A stretch of DNA of 64,000 bases from [Mycoplasma] gypis (GCF_016924775.1 NZ_JAFFTD010000003.1:1-64000); one strand, 5' to 3'; positions 32,616-44,535 are shown, counted from the first letter of the stretch. Numbers and translations: made by a program. Notes: generated by a model from the letters alone, not told the origin.

Positions 32616-34891
32616 TAATTAACTCTTTCTAACAAAAATAAAACGTCTTCATTTGATAAATTTGTTTTAGAAATATTTTTTGTGTTTTTTGTTTTAGTTT
32701 CATCAAAATCCAGCAATGAAATTTTTGCATAAACTCCACTTAAATTTTCTTTTTGTTTTTTGTTTAAAGAAACTAGAACTTGACCTTGTTCAACTTCTTG
32801 TCCTTCTTTAATAAAACTTTGTTTAATAAGTTTTGATCAGTCTATTTCTGTATCAGGTGACTGAATTTCAAGGTGAATTTTAATATTTTTATGTTTAAAA
32901 ATAAATTCATTTTTTTGATATGAAATAAATTTTAAAATTCCCGAAACAGGGCTATACACATTATTATCTTTTGGATCCATCATTAATCTTGAAGAAGAAA
33001 TGTTAATTGTTTCTAAAAAACCGTTTACTGGTGAATACACACCCAAATATTCAATTTCTTCACATTGAGATTCAAAAGATTTCATTTGAATTTTATTTGT
33101 TTGCGAATCCATTACTTCTATTAATTCTGTTGTGGATTTTTGTGGATTTACTTCAAATAATTGAGTTTCTTTATTGTTAGAAGTATTGATATTAATTTCA
33201 TTTTTACTTTTTGAATTTTCTAAGGGATTTACTAAAAAATCATCAATTATATATTCTCTTGTTACAAAATCGTCTTGTTTGTCTTTGTGAAAGATAACAT
33301 AATTATTTTCTTTTTGATATTCTTCTCTAATAAATGATGAGATACAGTTTCCGCGACCAGGTGTATAAATAGCCATTTTTTTCAATCCTAAAAAGTAAAT
33401 TACTGAAAACAAACAAGCTGAAATTATTGAAACAAGCAATAAGAATCCTATTCCTGATTCAAAAATTCTTTTATTTGAAGAAATACCTAATCTTATTAAT
33501 TCAACAATTCCACCATTTTGAGTTTCTAGAGTTATACCGATTTTGACCATTAGAATTTGGAATACCGGTGATAAAAGAACGAATATTACAAAATAAATTA
33601 AAGGTGATGAGAATAAAACAATTGTGATCAAAGTATATTGAGTACCTAACAGAAATGATCCAATGATTGACATTATTACAACTTGGAAAGCAAACATTTT
33701 TTCAGATTTATCAGCAAAATAAATAATAAATACTCCGATTAAAGGTACGAAGAAAAGTGAATTCATTAAATTACCTAAACTATAAATTCCCATTATTGAA
33801 TTATTTTTTAAATCCTTGAATGTGAAAAATACTTCACTTTTTGCAATCATTGTTTTCATTGGAGATAATTGATGAATGTTGAATATTATTGAATTTGAAA
33901 GCTCAGGGTTTATAAACATTTCTTTAGAAGAAAAATGCTTTAAAAATAAGTCATATAGAGTTTCTTTGTTTTCTATTTTTAAACTCGAATTTTGAAAAAC
34001 GTCAGCATATATTAATGGGTTACCAAAATTAGTTAATTCACCAAGTTTATAAACATAAAAAGTTTCAGTCCCTTGTTTTAAAATAATGTTTTGATTAATA
34101 TCAAAATGAATTGAATTAAAATCATTCAAAATAGAAGAATTCATACCAAGGGGAAGCAGTAGTTTTTCTAAAAAACCGACGATGTACGATGATGATAAAT
34201 TATTTATGAAATTTGAGTTTTTTAAACTAGTCATTCCTTTTGCAATACCACCAACAATCATTAAGTAAAAAATACTAATAACAACAAAAATAACAGGTAA
34301 GAAAAACATTATGCTGCGATTAAAATTAAATCAAGTAAAGATTTTTTTATCACTCATTTTATTAATAACAGTAGATGTTAGGAATCCAATTATAAGACCG
34401 ACAATTATATTAGGAGAAACATTATATAAATAGGAAGAGTTTAAAAAAGTACTAATATACGCTGAATTTATTCCTTTATAAAAAAGAAAATTAAACCCGT
34501 TTTCTGCTTTATAAATAAATAAAGATTGAACAAGAATAAAAATCAATCAAGAAATTAGAACACTGAGACTACTTAAAACATAATTTTTTGAAAAAGTTAT
34601 CGCTACACAAAGTGAAACAACAACAGGAAAGAGTTGTAAAAGAACTTGGCTAATTGAATAAAGAGTATTTAAATTTTTAATTTGAATAACTGATGTAGCA
34701 TCTAAAATATTGTCTTCTTTTATCATATAAACTATTGTTCCAAAAATAGAAACGACAGTTAAATAAGCCAATGGTAAAACCAACGCTCTCAATAAATTCC
34801 CAAAAAAAGTCGATTTTTTTTGTAAAAAAGGGCTTCTATTAACATTAGTTCCAAATTGAATATTTTTTTTAAACTTCTGCACTCACGACAT
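32615..34891 (-). CDS. Glucose-family PTS permease, EIIC-EIIA without EIIB
   Basis: 758 residues. The N-terminal two thirds are hydrophobic with about ten membrane segments, starting FFGNLLRALVLPLAYL like glucose-type EIIC, and ending KKMAIYTPGRG, like the end of EIIC. A polar linker follows, then a C-terminal EIIA-like domain with YSPVNGFLETI, VYSPVSGILKF and KIHLEIQ. His673 matches the phosphorylated His of EIIAGlc; the supporting His (T-x-H-A) is not conserved. No EIIB domain with its active cysteine is seen. GGAGATA lies upstream of the ATG at 34891. The sugar is unknown. A separate EIIB-like protein is encoded at 42981-43343. Confidence 0.8.
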
Positions 34892-35192
34892 ATTATCTCC
34901 TTGTAATTATTCTTTAAATTATAAATTAATATTTTTTTACTATGTTTTATTTAATAAAATCTCATAATTTGAACTTTTTGTTTTTTTAAACAATGTCTAT
35001 AACTTTTAATTAAAGACATTTTCACTACACTTTAAAAATAATAAAAAGAATCTTATATACAGACTTTTTTTTATTTATTTACATTAATTTACACATGTTA
35101 TTAAAATTATTAATTTAAAAAAATAAAAAACGAAAAACAAATATTAAAAACTGATAAATAAAATAATTAATAAATATATAATATTAAATATT
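34892..35192. other. Divergent intergenic region between the PTS gene and mnmE
   Basis: Very AT-rich, about 300 bp. It contains a TATAAT at 35177-35182 that serves mnmE at a distance implying almost no leader. An inverted repeat AATGTCT / AGACATT (34992-35020) lies nearer the PTS gene. No ORF is seen. Confidence 0.6.
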
Positions 35193-36512
35193 ATGTGAGA
35201 TACAATAGCTGCTATTAGTTCTGGAAAAATAAACCAAGCAGTTTCTTTAATAAGAATCTGTGGACCAGAAGCAATTGAAATAATTAAAAAAATTTTTAAA
35301 GGTAAAGAAGGAAAAAATAAAGAAATAACTTTTGGGTATATTGTTGATGATGAAAAAGTTATCGACGAAGTTTTGGTTTCTTGATTCCCTGGTAAAGAAA
35401 ATTATGTAGGTGAAGATACTGTTGAAATTAATGCCCATGGTGGTGTTGTTGTTACAAACATGATTTTGCAACTTATTTTAAGTAAGGGTGCGAGATTAGC
35501 ATATCCTGGAGAATTTACAAGAAGAGCTTTTTTAAATGGAAAAATAAATTTAATTAAAGCAGAGGCTATTAATGATTTAATTCACGCCAAAACTGAAAAA
35601 CAAGCAACTCTTTCAATTCAAAAATTTGACTCGAGATTATCCACAAAAATGAACGACTTTCTAAAGGATTTGGGGTTGTTAATTGGTCATTGTGAAGTAA
35701 ATATTGATTATCCCGAAATGACAGACATTGAAGAACTGAATAACATAACTATAATTCCTAAAGTTAAAAATCTTCTTAAACAAATGAAAAGTATCTTAAC
35801 AACAAGTAAAGATGCGCAAAAAATATTTGAAGGAATAAAGATTGCAATTGTCGGACAACCTAATGCCGGAAAATCTTCACTTCTTAATGCTTTGTTAAAT
35901 GAAAATAAAGCAATTGTTACTGATATTGAAGGAACAACAAGAGATATTGTTGAAGGAAGCTTTCAAATTGATGGAGTTTTATTTAAATTAATAGATACAG
36001 CGGGAATAAGAGAAACAGAAAACAAGATTGAAAAAATAGGAATAGATAAAGCTAAAGAAGTTATTAACCAAAGCGATATTGTTTTACATATTCTGGACAC
36101 AACAAAAATAGCAAACAAAGAAGATGATTTGATTAAGAATTTATCTGAAAGCAAAAATTATATTCAGGTTTTTAATAAAGTGGATGTATCAGGTTTTAAT
36201 AATCCTAATGAAATAAAAATTTCAGCAAAAGATAAAAATATTGATGAATTAATTTCTGCTTTAAAAAATGTTTATAAAGAAATTGACTTAAATAGCCCAG
36301 ATTTAATCTATAACGCACGCCAATTGGCTTTAGTTAAAAAGGCTCATTCAAACTTAAAAGACTGCTTAGAGGCTTTAAAAAACGGTTTTGGGCCAGAGGT
36401 TGTTATTGTTGATTTAACAGAAGCATGAATGAGTATTGGTGATATTTTGGGTAAAAATTCAAAAGAAGATTTATTAGACACAATTTTTTGCAATTTCTGT
36501 TTAGGGAAATAA
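35193..36512 (+). CDS. mnmE: tRNA modification GTPase MnmE
   Basis: 439 residues. Starts [12 protein letters not shown] with the second codon TGA (Trp). An N-terminal folate-binding domain includes [14 protein letters not shown] and [14 protein letters not shown]. The GTPase domain has GQPNAGKSS (G1), EGTTRD (G2), DTAG (G3) and NKVD (G4). The C-terminus is FCNFCLGK, with the conserved Cys needed for modification. With MnmG it installs the 5-carboxymethylaminomethyl-type group at wobble U34. There is no clear ribosome-binding site. The -10 box ends only 10 nt before ATG, suggesting a leaderless mRNA. Confidence 0.97.
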
Positions 36513-37847
36513 ATGTATACAATTGGACAAATTTTAAAAAATCAAATTGCTTCAGAATACACATATGAAGGAATGGGTGCTATTAGAAAAGAAACTTATT
36601 CTATTTTTGTTTATGGACTTTTAGAAGGTGAAGAAGCGGATATAAAAATAACAAAAGCAAATTCTAAATACGCTTTTGCTGAAATTGATAAATTGCACAA
36701 AAAATCACCCCTAAGAACCCTTGATTTTAATGATGATTTAATGAAAACGGGTGCTAACCCTCTTGCTATCTTACCTTATGAAGAGCAATTGAAATTTAAA
36801 GATAATGTTGTTTCTTATTTATTAAAAAGACAATTAAATAAAGAACTTTCTAAACCAATTGTTCCTTCAAAAAAACAATGACACTATCGTAATAAAGTTG
36901 TTGTTTTTTTAGAAAAACAAAAAATCTATAAAATGGGTTTATTAAGAAGAAATTCTCACAAGATAATTGAAATCAAAGATTATAAATTAGCTAACGAAAA
37001 AATCAACGATATTTTGAAGTGAATATCTTTTAATATCAATAATTTCACTTTTGAAACTGAGATAACAACCATTGCACTGCGTTATTCGGAAGAAAATGAT
37101 GCAACTCAAGTAATTTTTGTTACTAAGAGTAAAAATAAAATTAACACTGATTTTTTGAATTCTTTAAAAGAAAAATTTCCTTATATTCAGTCAATAATGC
37201 ACAATATAAAAAATTTAAAAAACAAAGATGATTTGTTAGGTGTTGAATGAAAGAATATTTTTGGAGAAAATTACATTACAGAAAAATTAAAAAATTTTAA
37301 ATTTGATATTTTATGAAATGCATTTTTTCAAGTTAATAAATATCAAGCGGTTTCAATGTTTGAAAACCTTGTTTCAAAATTAGAATTAAACACAGATGAC
37401 ATTGTTTTAGACGCTTATTGTGGTACTGGTACAATTACTTCTTTTTTGGCTCAAAAAGCTCAAAAAGTTATTGGAATAGATATTTCTGAAGCATCAATCC
37501 AAAACGCTATTAACTCGAAACAAATTAATAATATTCCTAATGTTGATTTTTATTGTGGTGATGTTGATAAAACAATAAAAGAATTAAAAAAACAAAATAA
37601 AATGAATTTTTCTTGCATTGTCATGGATCCCCCAAGATCAGGCATAACTGATGATTTTATAAAAACAATTGATTTTGTTAAACCAAAAAAATTAGGATAT
37701 ATAAGTTGTAACCCTCATACCTTAATAAGGGACTTAGTAAAATTAGAAAAAATTGGTTATGAAGTAGTTTTTATCCAAAACCACGATATGTTTCCACAAA
37801 CTAATCATATTGAAACAGTAACTTTTTTAATAAAAAAAGAAGATTAA
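36513..37847 (+). CDS. rlmD: 23S rRNA (uracil-C5)-methyltransferase, RlmD/RlmCD (TrmA) family
   Basis: 444 residues. An N-terminal TRAM-like domain is followed by a SAM-dependent core with AFFQVNKYQA, DAYCGTGTIT, MDPPRSG and SCNPHT, which holds the catalytic cysteine. The C-terminus ends with the HIETVTFL pattern of TrmA-family m5U methyltransferases. The likely target is U1939 (and/or U747) of 23S rRNA; which one cannot be told. The ATG follows the mnmE stop directly, and a strong terminator lies downstream. Confidence 0.9.
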
Positions 37848-37863
37848 AACTAAAAATAATCCA

Positions 37864-37892
37864 AACAACGGTAAGTGAACCGTTGTTTTTTA
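37864..37892 (+). terminator. Terminator of the mnmE-rlmD unit
   Basis: AACAACGGT / ACCGTTGTT, 9-bp stem with a 6-nt loop and T-run. Confidence 0.95.
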
Positions 37893-37946
37893 ATAAATAC
37901 AAACAATAAAAAACAGCTCTTTTTAATGCTTGAAAAAAGTAAGCCG

Positions 37947-38027
37947 TATAATTAAAATATGAAAAGAAAAGTTTAAAATTTAAAGGAGTTAAAAAAAGAT
38001 ATATAGCTTAATATATCTAAAAAAAAT
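37947..38027 (+). promoter_or_regulatory. Leader with a hairpin between ribosome-binding site and start codon
   Basis: A TATAAT lies at 37947-37952. An AGGAG (37984-37988) is 39 nt from the ATG, too far for direct use. Between them AGATATAT / ATATATCT (37997-38004 and 38011-38018) form a perfect 8-bp stem, which could bring the AGGAG closer to the start when folded. Confidence 0.5.
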
Positions 38028-38873
38028 ATGTCACTACGTTTTACTATAGATTTAGGTTCTAAAAAGAAAGAATTTGATATAAAACAATTAGCTTCCGAAG
38101 ATATTGAGTTCGGATATTATGATAATGAATATCGTTTAGAGGAGGGGGCTTTCGGTTCCCCAACCATTTTTTATGATAAAAATAAAATAGGTCGTGGAAT
38201 CGGAATTGTAAAAGAAAAATCAAAATTATCTTTTATAAACAATGTTCCATCAACAAAGAGAGATATTGATTTAATGTTTGAATTAATTAAAAAAACCATA
38301 GAAATTACAGGTGCAAAGAACGTTCATTTTGACGATAAAAAAATTGAAATTAGTTTTTTAGATGGTTTAAAAGAAATAGTTGAAGGGATTCATAAAGAAA
38401 ATTTATATCTTTTGGAAGAATCCATAACTCAATCAGACGGTGATAATACAGTATATATTTATGGAGCAAAACATATTGTATCGTTAGGGATTGAAGAGGC
38501 AAAAAAATGTTCTAAAGATTGAAAAGAATATGAAAATTATCTACATGAAGTTCAATCTATAGATGTTTATTATGCACAACCGTTCTTAACATCAAAAAAC
38601 AACGAAATAGTTGCATTTTACACCTTAGGAAACGAAATTCCTTCTTCACTTCCATTTCAGAAAGATTTCTTTATCGATAAAGAAAACAATGTCTCAAAAT
38701 TTAAAATATGTTTCTTTGATGTGGAAAAACAAGAAGTTTTTGGAATGATTGCTTACGAAGAGTTTTTAAAAAACATAGACACAACTAAAAAACATGATGC
38801 TCAGAGATTTATAATTGAACTAAATATAGATGAAATGAAATCATTAATTGAAAAATATGGTGAAAACATGTAA
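38028..38873 (+). CDS. DUF4299-like protein
   Basis: 281 residues, no signal peptide or membrane segment, so probably cytosolic. SLRFTIDLGSKKKEFDIKQL, then GRGIGIVKEKSKLSFINNV and TKRDIDLMFELIKK, resemble the DUF4299 family, which is scattered among Firmicutes and mollicutes and has no known function; the match is from memory. It stands alone between terminators, with an unusual leader hairpin upstream. Confidence 0.62.
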
Positions 38874-38899
38874 AAAAGTTGACATTTGTGTCAACTTTT
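38874..38899. terminator. Bidirectional terminator
   Basis: AAAAGTTGACA / TGTCAACTTTT with a TTTG loop has A and T flanks on both strands. It serves the DUF4299-like gene and the convergent gene ending at 38908. Confidence 0.93.
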
Positions 38900-38907
38900 C
38901 GTTTATT

Positions 38908-39765
38908 TTAATTATTTGTATTGCTGTTAATTTCAAAAGACTTTTCTGCGGTTTTTCTAATATAATATTCTTCTTTTTCACCGGGAAAAAGAGTTCATGG
39001 TAAGAAATTGACTATTACTTCACCATTTGGTTTTTGTAATGAATCATTTCCAACAAAAATTGAATATCCATACTTTACACCCTTAACTAAAAAGTAATCT
39101 AAAAATTTTATTGTTCTTTGCTCAGGGTCAGAGATTTTGTTTAATTCACCAATAATAATTTCATTGTTTTGATCTTTGTTTTTTGGCGTGAATGTAATAT
39201 CTTTCACAAAATTTAAATCATTATTATCAATAAATTCTTTTTTTGTTTCTTTAAAACCTTTAAATTCAACATCAAAAATTTTTATTTCTTTATTTGAATT
39301 ATTATTTATTTGAATTGTTAATAAAACGATATTGTTCGAAACATCTAAAACAAGGTTGTAAAATCTTGCTTTAAGATTAGAATTTGTTTCGAATTTTGCA
39401 TCAATACTAAAAAACTTAGAAACAAAATCTGAGTGAATATCTCTTTTATTTTTAAATGTTTGAACAAATTCTTTTGCGGTTATTGTAGAGACTTCAGGTT
39501 TTGGTGTGATTGTTATAAAGTTATTAATTTCTTTTCGATTATAAACCTTAAACTTATAATCATATGATTGTCAGAATTTATCTTTTTTGTAGGAAACAAC
39601 AGAAGCAATTGTAATACCAGCAACAAAAGCTGTTGCCAAACCCAAGAAAATTCATTTAGAATGTTTTGGGTTTCATTTTTTACGGATTTTTTTTGTTTTT
39701 GGTAATTCTTCACCATCGGGAGAATTTTTGAAATCATCTTCTTTGTATGTGTTATTAAATTTCAT
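38908..39765 (-). CDS. Membrane-anchored protein of unknown function
   Basis: 285 residues. A basic, polar N-terminal tail of about 40 residues (with KKIRKKWNPKHSKW) precedes one membrane segment (FLGLATAFVAGITIASVVSY, about 45-64). The remaining 220 residues would then be outside the cell. No lipobox, no recognised domain. Its start overlaps the end of the helicase gene by 11 nt, so it is translationally coupled, yet a functional link is not obvious. Confidence 0.82.
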
Positions 39766-42700
39766 CAAAAGGGTTCTCGCTTAATTCTATTTCTTGAGTT
39801 ACTTCTTGATTTTGTGGAATTGTAATTTCTTGAATTTTATTTTCTGTGTATCCGAAGTATTTTTTAATTCTATTTTCAACATCTTCTACAATTGCTTTTT
39901 TGTTTACTTTTCAATCTATTTCACTAACTAATAAGATAGGGTAATTTTTTGAATACAAGAAGTTTAATTTATCAAAGAATTTGATATATTGTTTACCATC
40001 ACCAGCATATGGATAATCATCTATCATAAATCCAACAATAATATTTTTTGTTTGTTCTTCAACAAGCGCAATGCTTATTTTTTTTGTTCCAATTGAATGT
40101 TCTACTTCGATTGACACTTCAGAATATTTTTTAACCAAAGGTTGTAATCCTCTATAAATTTCATCAATGACAGTTAAACTGGTGTCAATATCTGTTGTTC
40201 TTGTTCAGTCATCATGCACCGTTGTATCAATATAATTTTTCTTTTTAGTTTCATTAAGGTCTAAAAATCTTAATCATTCTCTTAAAACAATTAAATCTTT
40301 TGAAGAAGTTTCGTTTAATTTGATATCATCTGCAAAAATTGACTTAATAACAATCATTTTTTCTTTAGCACGACTAATAGCAACATTTAAAGCATTTTTT
40401 CCACCAGGTCTAGCAACATATGTTGAACTTAGGTTAGTTGTTGCGTCATAAACAACACTAATTATTACTAAATCAGCTTCATCACCCTGTATGTTTTCAA
40501 TATTTTTCAGTGATAATCTATCTTCTTGTAATGCTGATTCTAATTCTGGATATTCAGCAAAAATTTTATTAAAAATGTATTCTTGTTGTTTGGCATTAAA
40601 TACAAGAAGAATAACCTTTTTGTATTTATCAATATTTTCAAGAACTTTTTCAATTGCTAAATTAGCTTCTTTTTCATTTAGTGAGTTATCTCAAATACCA
40701 TCTGTTTGAATAACTTCAATAGTTTTTTCTTTGTTGTCAATTAAGTAATCATCAATAACGTCTAATTTTGAATCATAGAACAATTTTGAACTAAATGTCA
40801 TTAATGAGGCTCTTTTTGAACGATAGTTTTTATCTAGCAATACTTTATAAACACCACGAGCTAGTGCATAATCTAAAAGACTTTCAATATTACCAAAATC
40901 ATCATCTTCTTCAGTTGCATATGAAGCACTGAATCATTTAGTTGGTTGCATTTGTTTATCATCACCAGCAAGAATTTTTCTTTTAGCAAGGTAAAGGATA
41001 GGAATTCCTTTTTCAAGGAAGATTTGACTTGATTCATCTAAAACAGCATAATCGAATTCATTTTTGTTTCACATTGACAAGTCAGTGTCTGGTGTTGTAA
41101 CAATAATTGAGAAAAGTTTTTTGATCATGTTTTTGTGTCTGTGGAAAAATTTGAAAGGTTTCATATTTCCACTTCTTACAGAAAGAGCAAAATCACGATA
41201 TTCTTTTTGTTCTTCTTCAGTAAATGAAGACATTTTATCAACAGTTCTTTTAATTAGCATTTTTGCTAATGTTTTTGAAGAGTTAATTTCCATTGTCTTA
41301 TTATTTAATTGAAATTTGTAAAATTCATCAATTTTTTTAAGAGAATCAATATCAATTGTGTGAATATTTTTGATAGCTCCGTTAATGTCAATTTTTAATA
41401 AATTAGGATTTTTTGCAATTAAAGAAGCGGCTTCTTTAATGTTTTTTGGATAGAAATTAATCATTGAGAAAACAGCATTTTGTTTCTTTTCAAGATTTAA
41501 TTCATACAATTCTTTAACAATTTCAGCATAATCGTTTGAAGAAGGATTTATATTGTATTTTAAGTAAGGATCTAATTGTTTTAAATCTTCAATTGTTTCT
41601 TGATTAATTTCAGCAGCAAACATTGTTCCGTAAGTGCTGATAACGTTTTCATAATCAGGAATATTTTTTACTTCTCTAGCAAGCTCTACATATCTTTTTG
41701 CAATTCTTGGCATTATTTCAAAATTATCTTCAGGAGCAACATCTTTAAAGTTTTCTACTTTGTTTAAGAAATTTTTAAGAGGATCATAGAAAACATCTAA
41801 TTTTAAATTTTTGTCATTAAGGATAAAAATACAGAAAATTGAAAGATCTTTTAATCTTGTTCTTAAAACTTCTAAAGCAGCTCTTTTTTGACTAACTACT
41901 AAAGCGGTTCTATCTCTTGAGAGAATATTTGCTAAAAGATTTGAAATGGTTTGACTTTTTCCAGTACCAGGAGGACCTCAAATAACAGTATCTTGGTATA
42001 GAGCACTAACTGTTGCACAATCTTGTGAAAAATTTGTTTTTTGAATTTTAAATAGTTTAAAGTTTTTATTAAAGATAACATCATCCACTTTATTACGGTA
42101 TGTGTTTTTATTGAAGTTTGTTGCAAGAATTTCATCTAATTCGTCATTCTCAATTATTTTTTTCATTTGATTTCACAGGTAACCACTTGATACATTGAAA
42201 AATCCAAGAATTAAACCTTCGTGGAAAACAATATTTTTATCAAGAAAATTAGCAGTAACTTTAGGTATTTGAGCTTTAAAGTTTTCAGGTATTTTAAAAA
42301 TTTTGTTTCATGAATTTTTAAAATAGTTATAAACATCATAAATTGATTTGTTTGTGAAATCGTATGAAGTTGTATCTAAAGAGTAGCCAAATTGTTGTAA
42401 AAAGGCAACAAGTTTTGAATTAACCTTAACCTCAGAAGCAGATTTTAAGTAAACTTGAGAGTTTTTGACTTCAATTGTTACTTCTTTAAAAAATAAAGGT
42501 GCAAAGATTTCTTTCTTTTCAGTATTTACACCAACAAAAAAGAAACCAACATGAAGAGGTCAGATATTTGTTTCAATGTTAATGTCTTGCGCTTTTTTTA
42601 ATATTTTTTTTCATTTGGTAATTGATTTTTGGAATCTGGTTTCTAAGGATGTAACGAGTTGTTGTCTTTCATGTTCGAAGTCAGTTTGAATTTTTTCAAC

Positions 42701-42979
42701 CGATTCTTCGGGTACTTGTAAATCGAAGTCGGTATAGTGGGCAAAAACTTCTTCAGGAGTTTGAGAAAGTCTCACCTTTTCCATTAAATCCTTGTGTCCG
42801 AATTCATTAAATAGAATATTAAAGTCATGTCTTGAACAAATTTTTTCAAAAGTTTTTTCACCACTCATTTTAAAGATATCAAAAAACTTTTCATTGTCTA
42901 CCGAACAATAAAGGGAAGAGTCATTGTTATTGATATCTAAAAGATTAGTGAGCAAAAAATCATAATTATTTTTATCCAT
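39755..42979 (-). CDS. Large superfamily 1 (UPF1/DNA2-like) helicase
   Basis: 1074 residues. After an N-terminal region of about 330 residues comes Walker A GPPGTGKSQTISNLLANIL, then a long insert, motif II LDESSQI, LAGDDKQMQPT (motif III), LDKNYRS (motif IV) and NVAISRAKEKM (motif VI). The AAA_11/AAA_12 layout matches UPF1/DNA2-like helicases, which translocate 5'-3' on RNA or DNA. The C-terminal 200 residues are unassigned, with an EVEHSIGTKKISIALVEEQ stretch that may be a nuclease-like fold remnant. It lies 1 nt after the EIIB-like gene. Function in mycoplasmas is unknown; it could act in RNA turnover, repair or defence. Confidence 0.9.
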
Positions 42980-42980
42980 A

Positions 42981-43343
42981 TTAATTTATTTCCTTACTGA
43001 TTAATTCTTCAACATATTTTGCGTTATTTCCTGTGATTAATGTTATTGCATTTGATTGTAAAAATAAGCCACTAACACCTTCAAGTTTTTGAATTTCATC
43101 CACATTAACGTTTTTGATGTTTTTTAAACTAATTTTAATTTTTTTCTGGCTCGCTTGAGCATTGGTGATATTTTCCTTAGAACCCAACAAACCGATTAAG
43201 GTTTTAATGTCAAAATCCAACTTATTTGAGACGGAAAGATATTTTTTAGTTTCTTCTTGACGATATTTTCTTCATTTTCGTTTTATTAAACCAAAAGAAG
43301 CTATTAGTAAAAAGTAATACTTAAATTTGTTTTTAAATGTCAC
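42981..43343 (-). CDS. Free-standing PTS EIIB-like protein lacking the active-site cysteine
   Basis: 120 residues from a GTG at 43343 that has a perfect AAGGAG 8 nt upstream. An N-terminal hydrophobic patch (FLLIASFGLI, 11-20) and a basic stretch (KRKWRKYRQ) come first. A glucose-type EIIB domain follows: LIGLLGSKENITNAQ, then S-Q-K-K-I-K where EIIB proteins have C-x-T-R-L-R, and KLEGVSGLF. Ser65 stands where the phosphorylated Cys belongs, so phosphotransfer is unlikely unless the chemistry differs. It leads an operon with the UPF1-like helicase. Confidence 0.78.
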
Positions 43344-43496
43344 AATTTCTCCTTAATATTAAATAAAATTATAGACACAAAATTAATATATTTATATATT
43401 AAATGGTAAGCACAGGTTTTTTCAGTACTTTTTCAGTGAAAAATAAAAAAAACGCGGTAAAAAATAGATATTTAAATCATTAGTAATAGAGTAATA

Positions 43497-43502
43497 TATA
43501 AT
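43497..43502 (+). promoter_or_regulatory. -10 element of the trpS promoter
   Basis: TATAAT, 42 nt before the trpS ATG; the -35 is weak. A CTGGAG ribosome-binding site precedes the start. Confidence 0.55.
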
Positions 43503-43544
43503 ATTACTTATTAATATTAATTTTTATTAATTTCTGGAGTATTT

Positions 43545-44534
43545 ATGAAAAAATTAATCAGTGGAATTAAACCAACAGGTGAACTTACTTTAGGTAATTA
43601 TTTAGGTGCTTTAAAAAACTTTATTGATTTACAAAATGACTATGAAGCATACTATTTTGTTGCTGATTTACATGCGTTAACAACAGGAGACAATGACCCT
43701 AAAGAATTAGCAAAAGCGAGAAAAGATGTTGTTGCTTTATATCTTGCTTGTGGTCTTGATCCAAATAAATCAAGCATTTTTTATCAATCTCAAGTTATGG
43801 AACATGGAATGATTCAGTGATTATTAACCAATGAAACCACGCTTGGTGAACTGAATAGAATGACGCAATTTAAGGATAAATCGCAAAAGGCTTTAAAACA
43901 AGGAAATGGAACTGAAAGTATACCAACAGGTTTATTAATGTATCCTACTTTAATGGCTGGAGATATCTTGCTTTACAACGCTGACGTTGTGCCAGTTGGT
44001 GAAGACCAAACCCAACATGTTGAGTTAACAAGAAACATCGCAAGAAGAGTTAATAATAAATACAAAACAAATTTAAAAGTTCCTGAAGCTTTTGTTCCAA
44101 AAGTAGGTTCAAGAATTAAAGATTTACAAGAACCAACAAAAAAAATGTCAAAAAGCGACAGAACTTCAAAAGGAACGATTTATTTATTGGAAGATCCGCA
44201 ACAAGCTTATAAAAAAATATTGAAAGCAGTGACGGATTCAGAAGGTAAAGTTTATGCTTCGGAAGAAAAACCAGGAGTAACAAACTTATTAAATATTTAT
44301 GCTTCTTTAAAATCAATAACATTGCAAGAAGCACAAGAATACTTTAAAGAACATAATTACAAAGAATTTAAAGAAGAAGTGGCGTTGGAAGTCAAAAATC
44401 TTCTTGAAGACATTCAACAAAAATATAAATTAGCTTTAGAAATGATTGAAGAAGTGACTCATCAAGGAGCAAAAAAAGCTTCAGTCATTGCTAGCCAAAC
44501 ATTACAAGAATTAATGAAAAAAATGGGGTTTTAA
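43545..44534 (+). CDS. trpS: Tryptophanyl-tRNA synthetase
   Basis: 329 residues, class I. SGIKPTGELTLGNYLGAL includes the HIGH-type motif, VADLHALTT follows, GEDQTQHVELTRNIARR is the TrpRS-typical segment, and KKMSKSD is the KMSKS motif. The enzyme must charge both the UGG- and the UGA-reading tRNA-Trp in this genetic code. CTGGAGTATTT precedes the ATG. thrS starts 1 nt after the stop. Confidence 0.98.
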
Positions 44535-44535
44535 A

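Noticed and set aside
34992-35020. Inverted repeat AATGTCT/AGACATT upstream of the PTS gene as an operator or terminator
   Set aside because: Short stem, 15-nt loop and poorly placed; could easily arise by chance in such AT-rich DNA.
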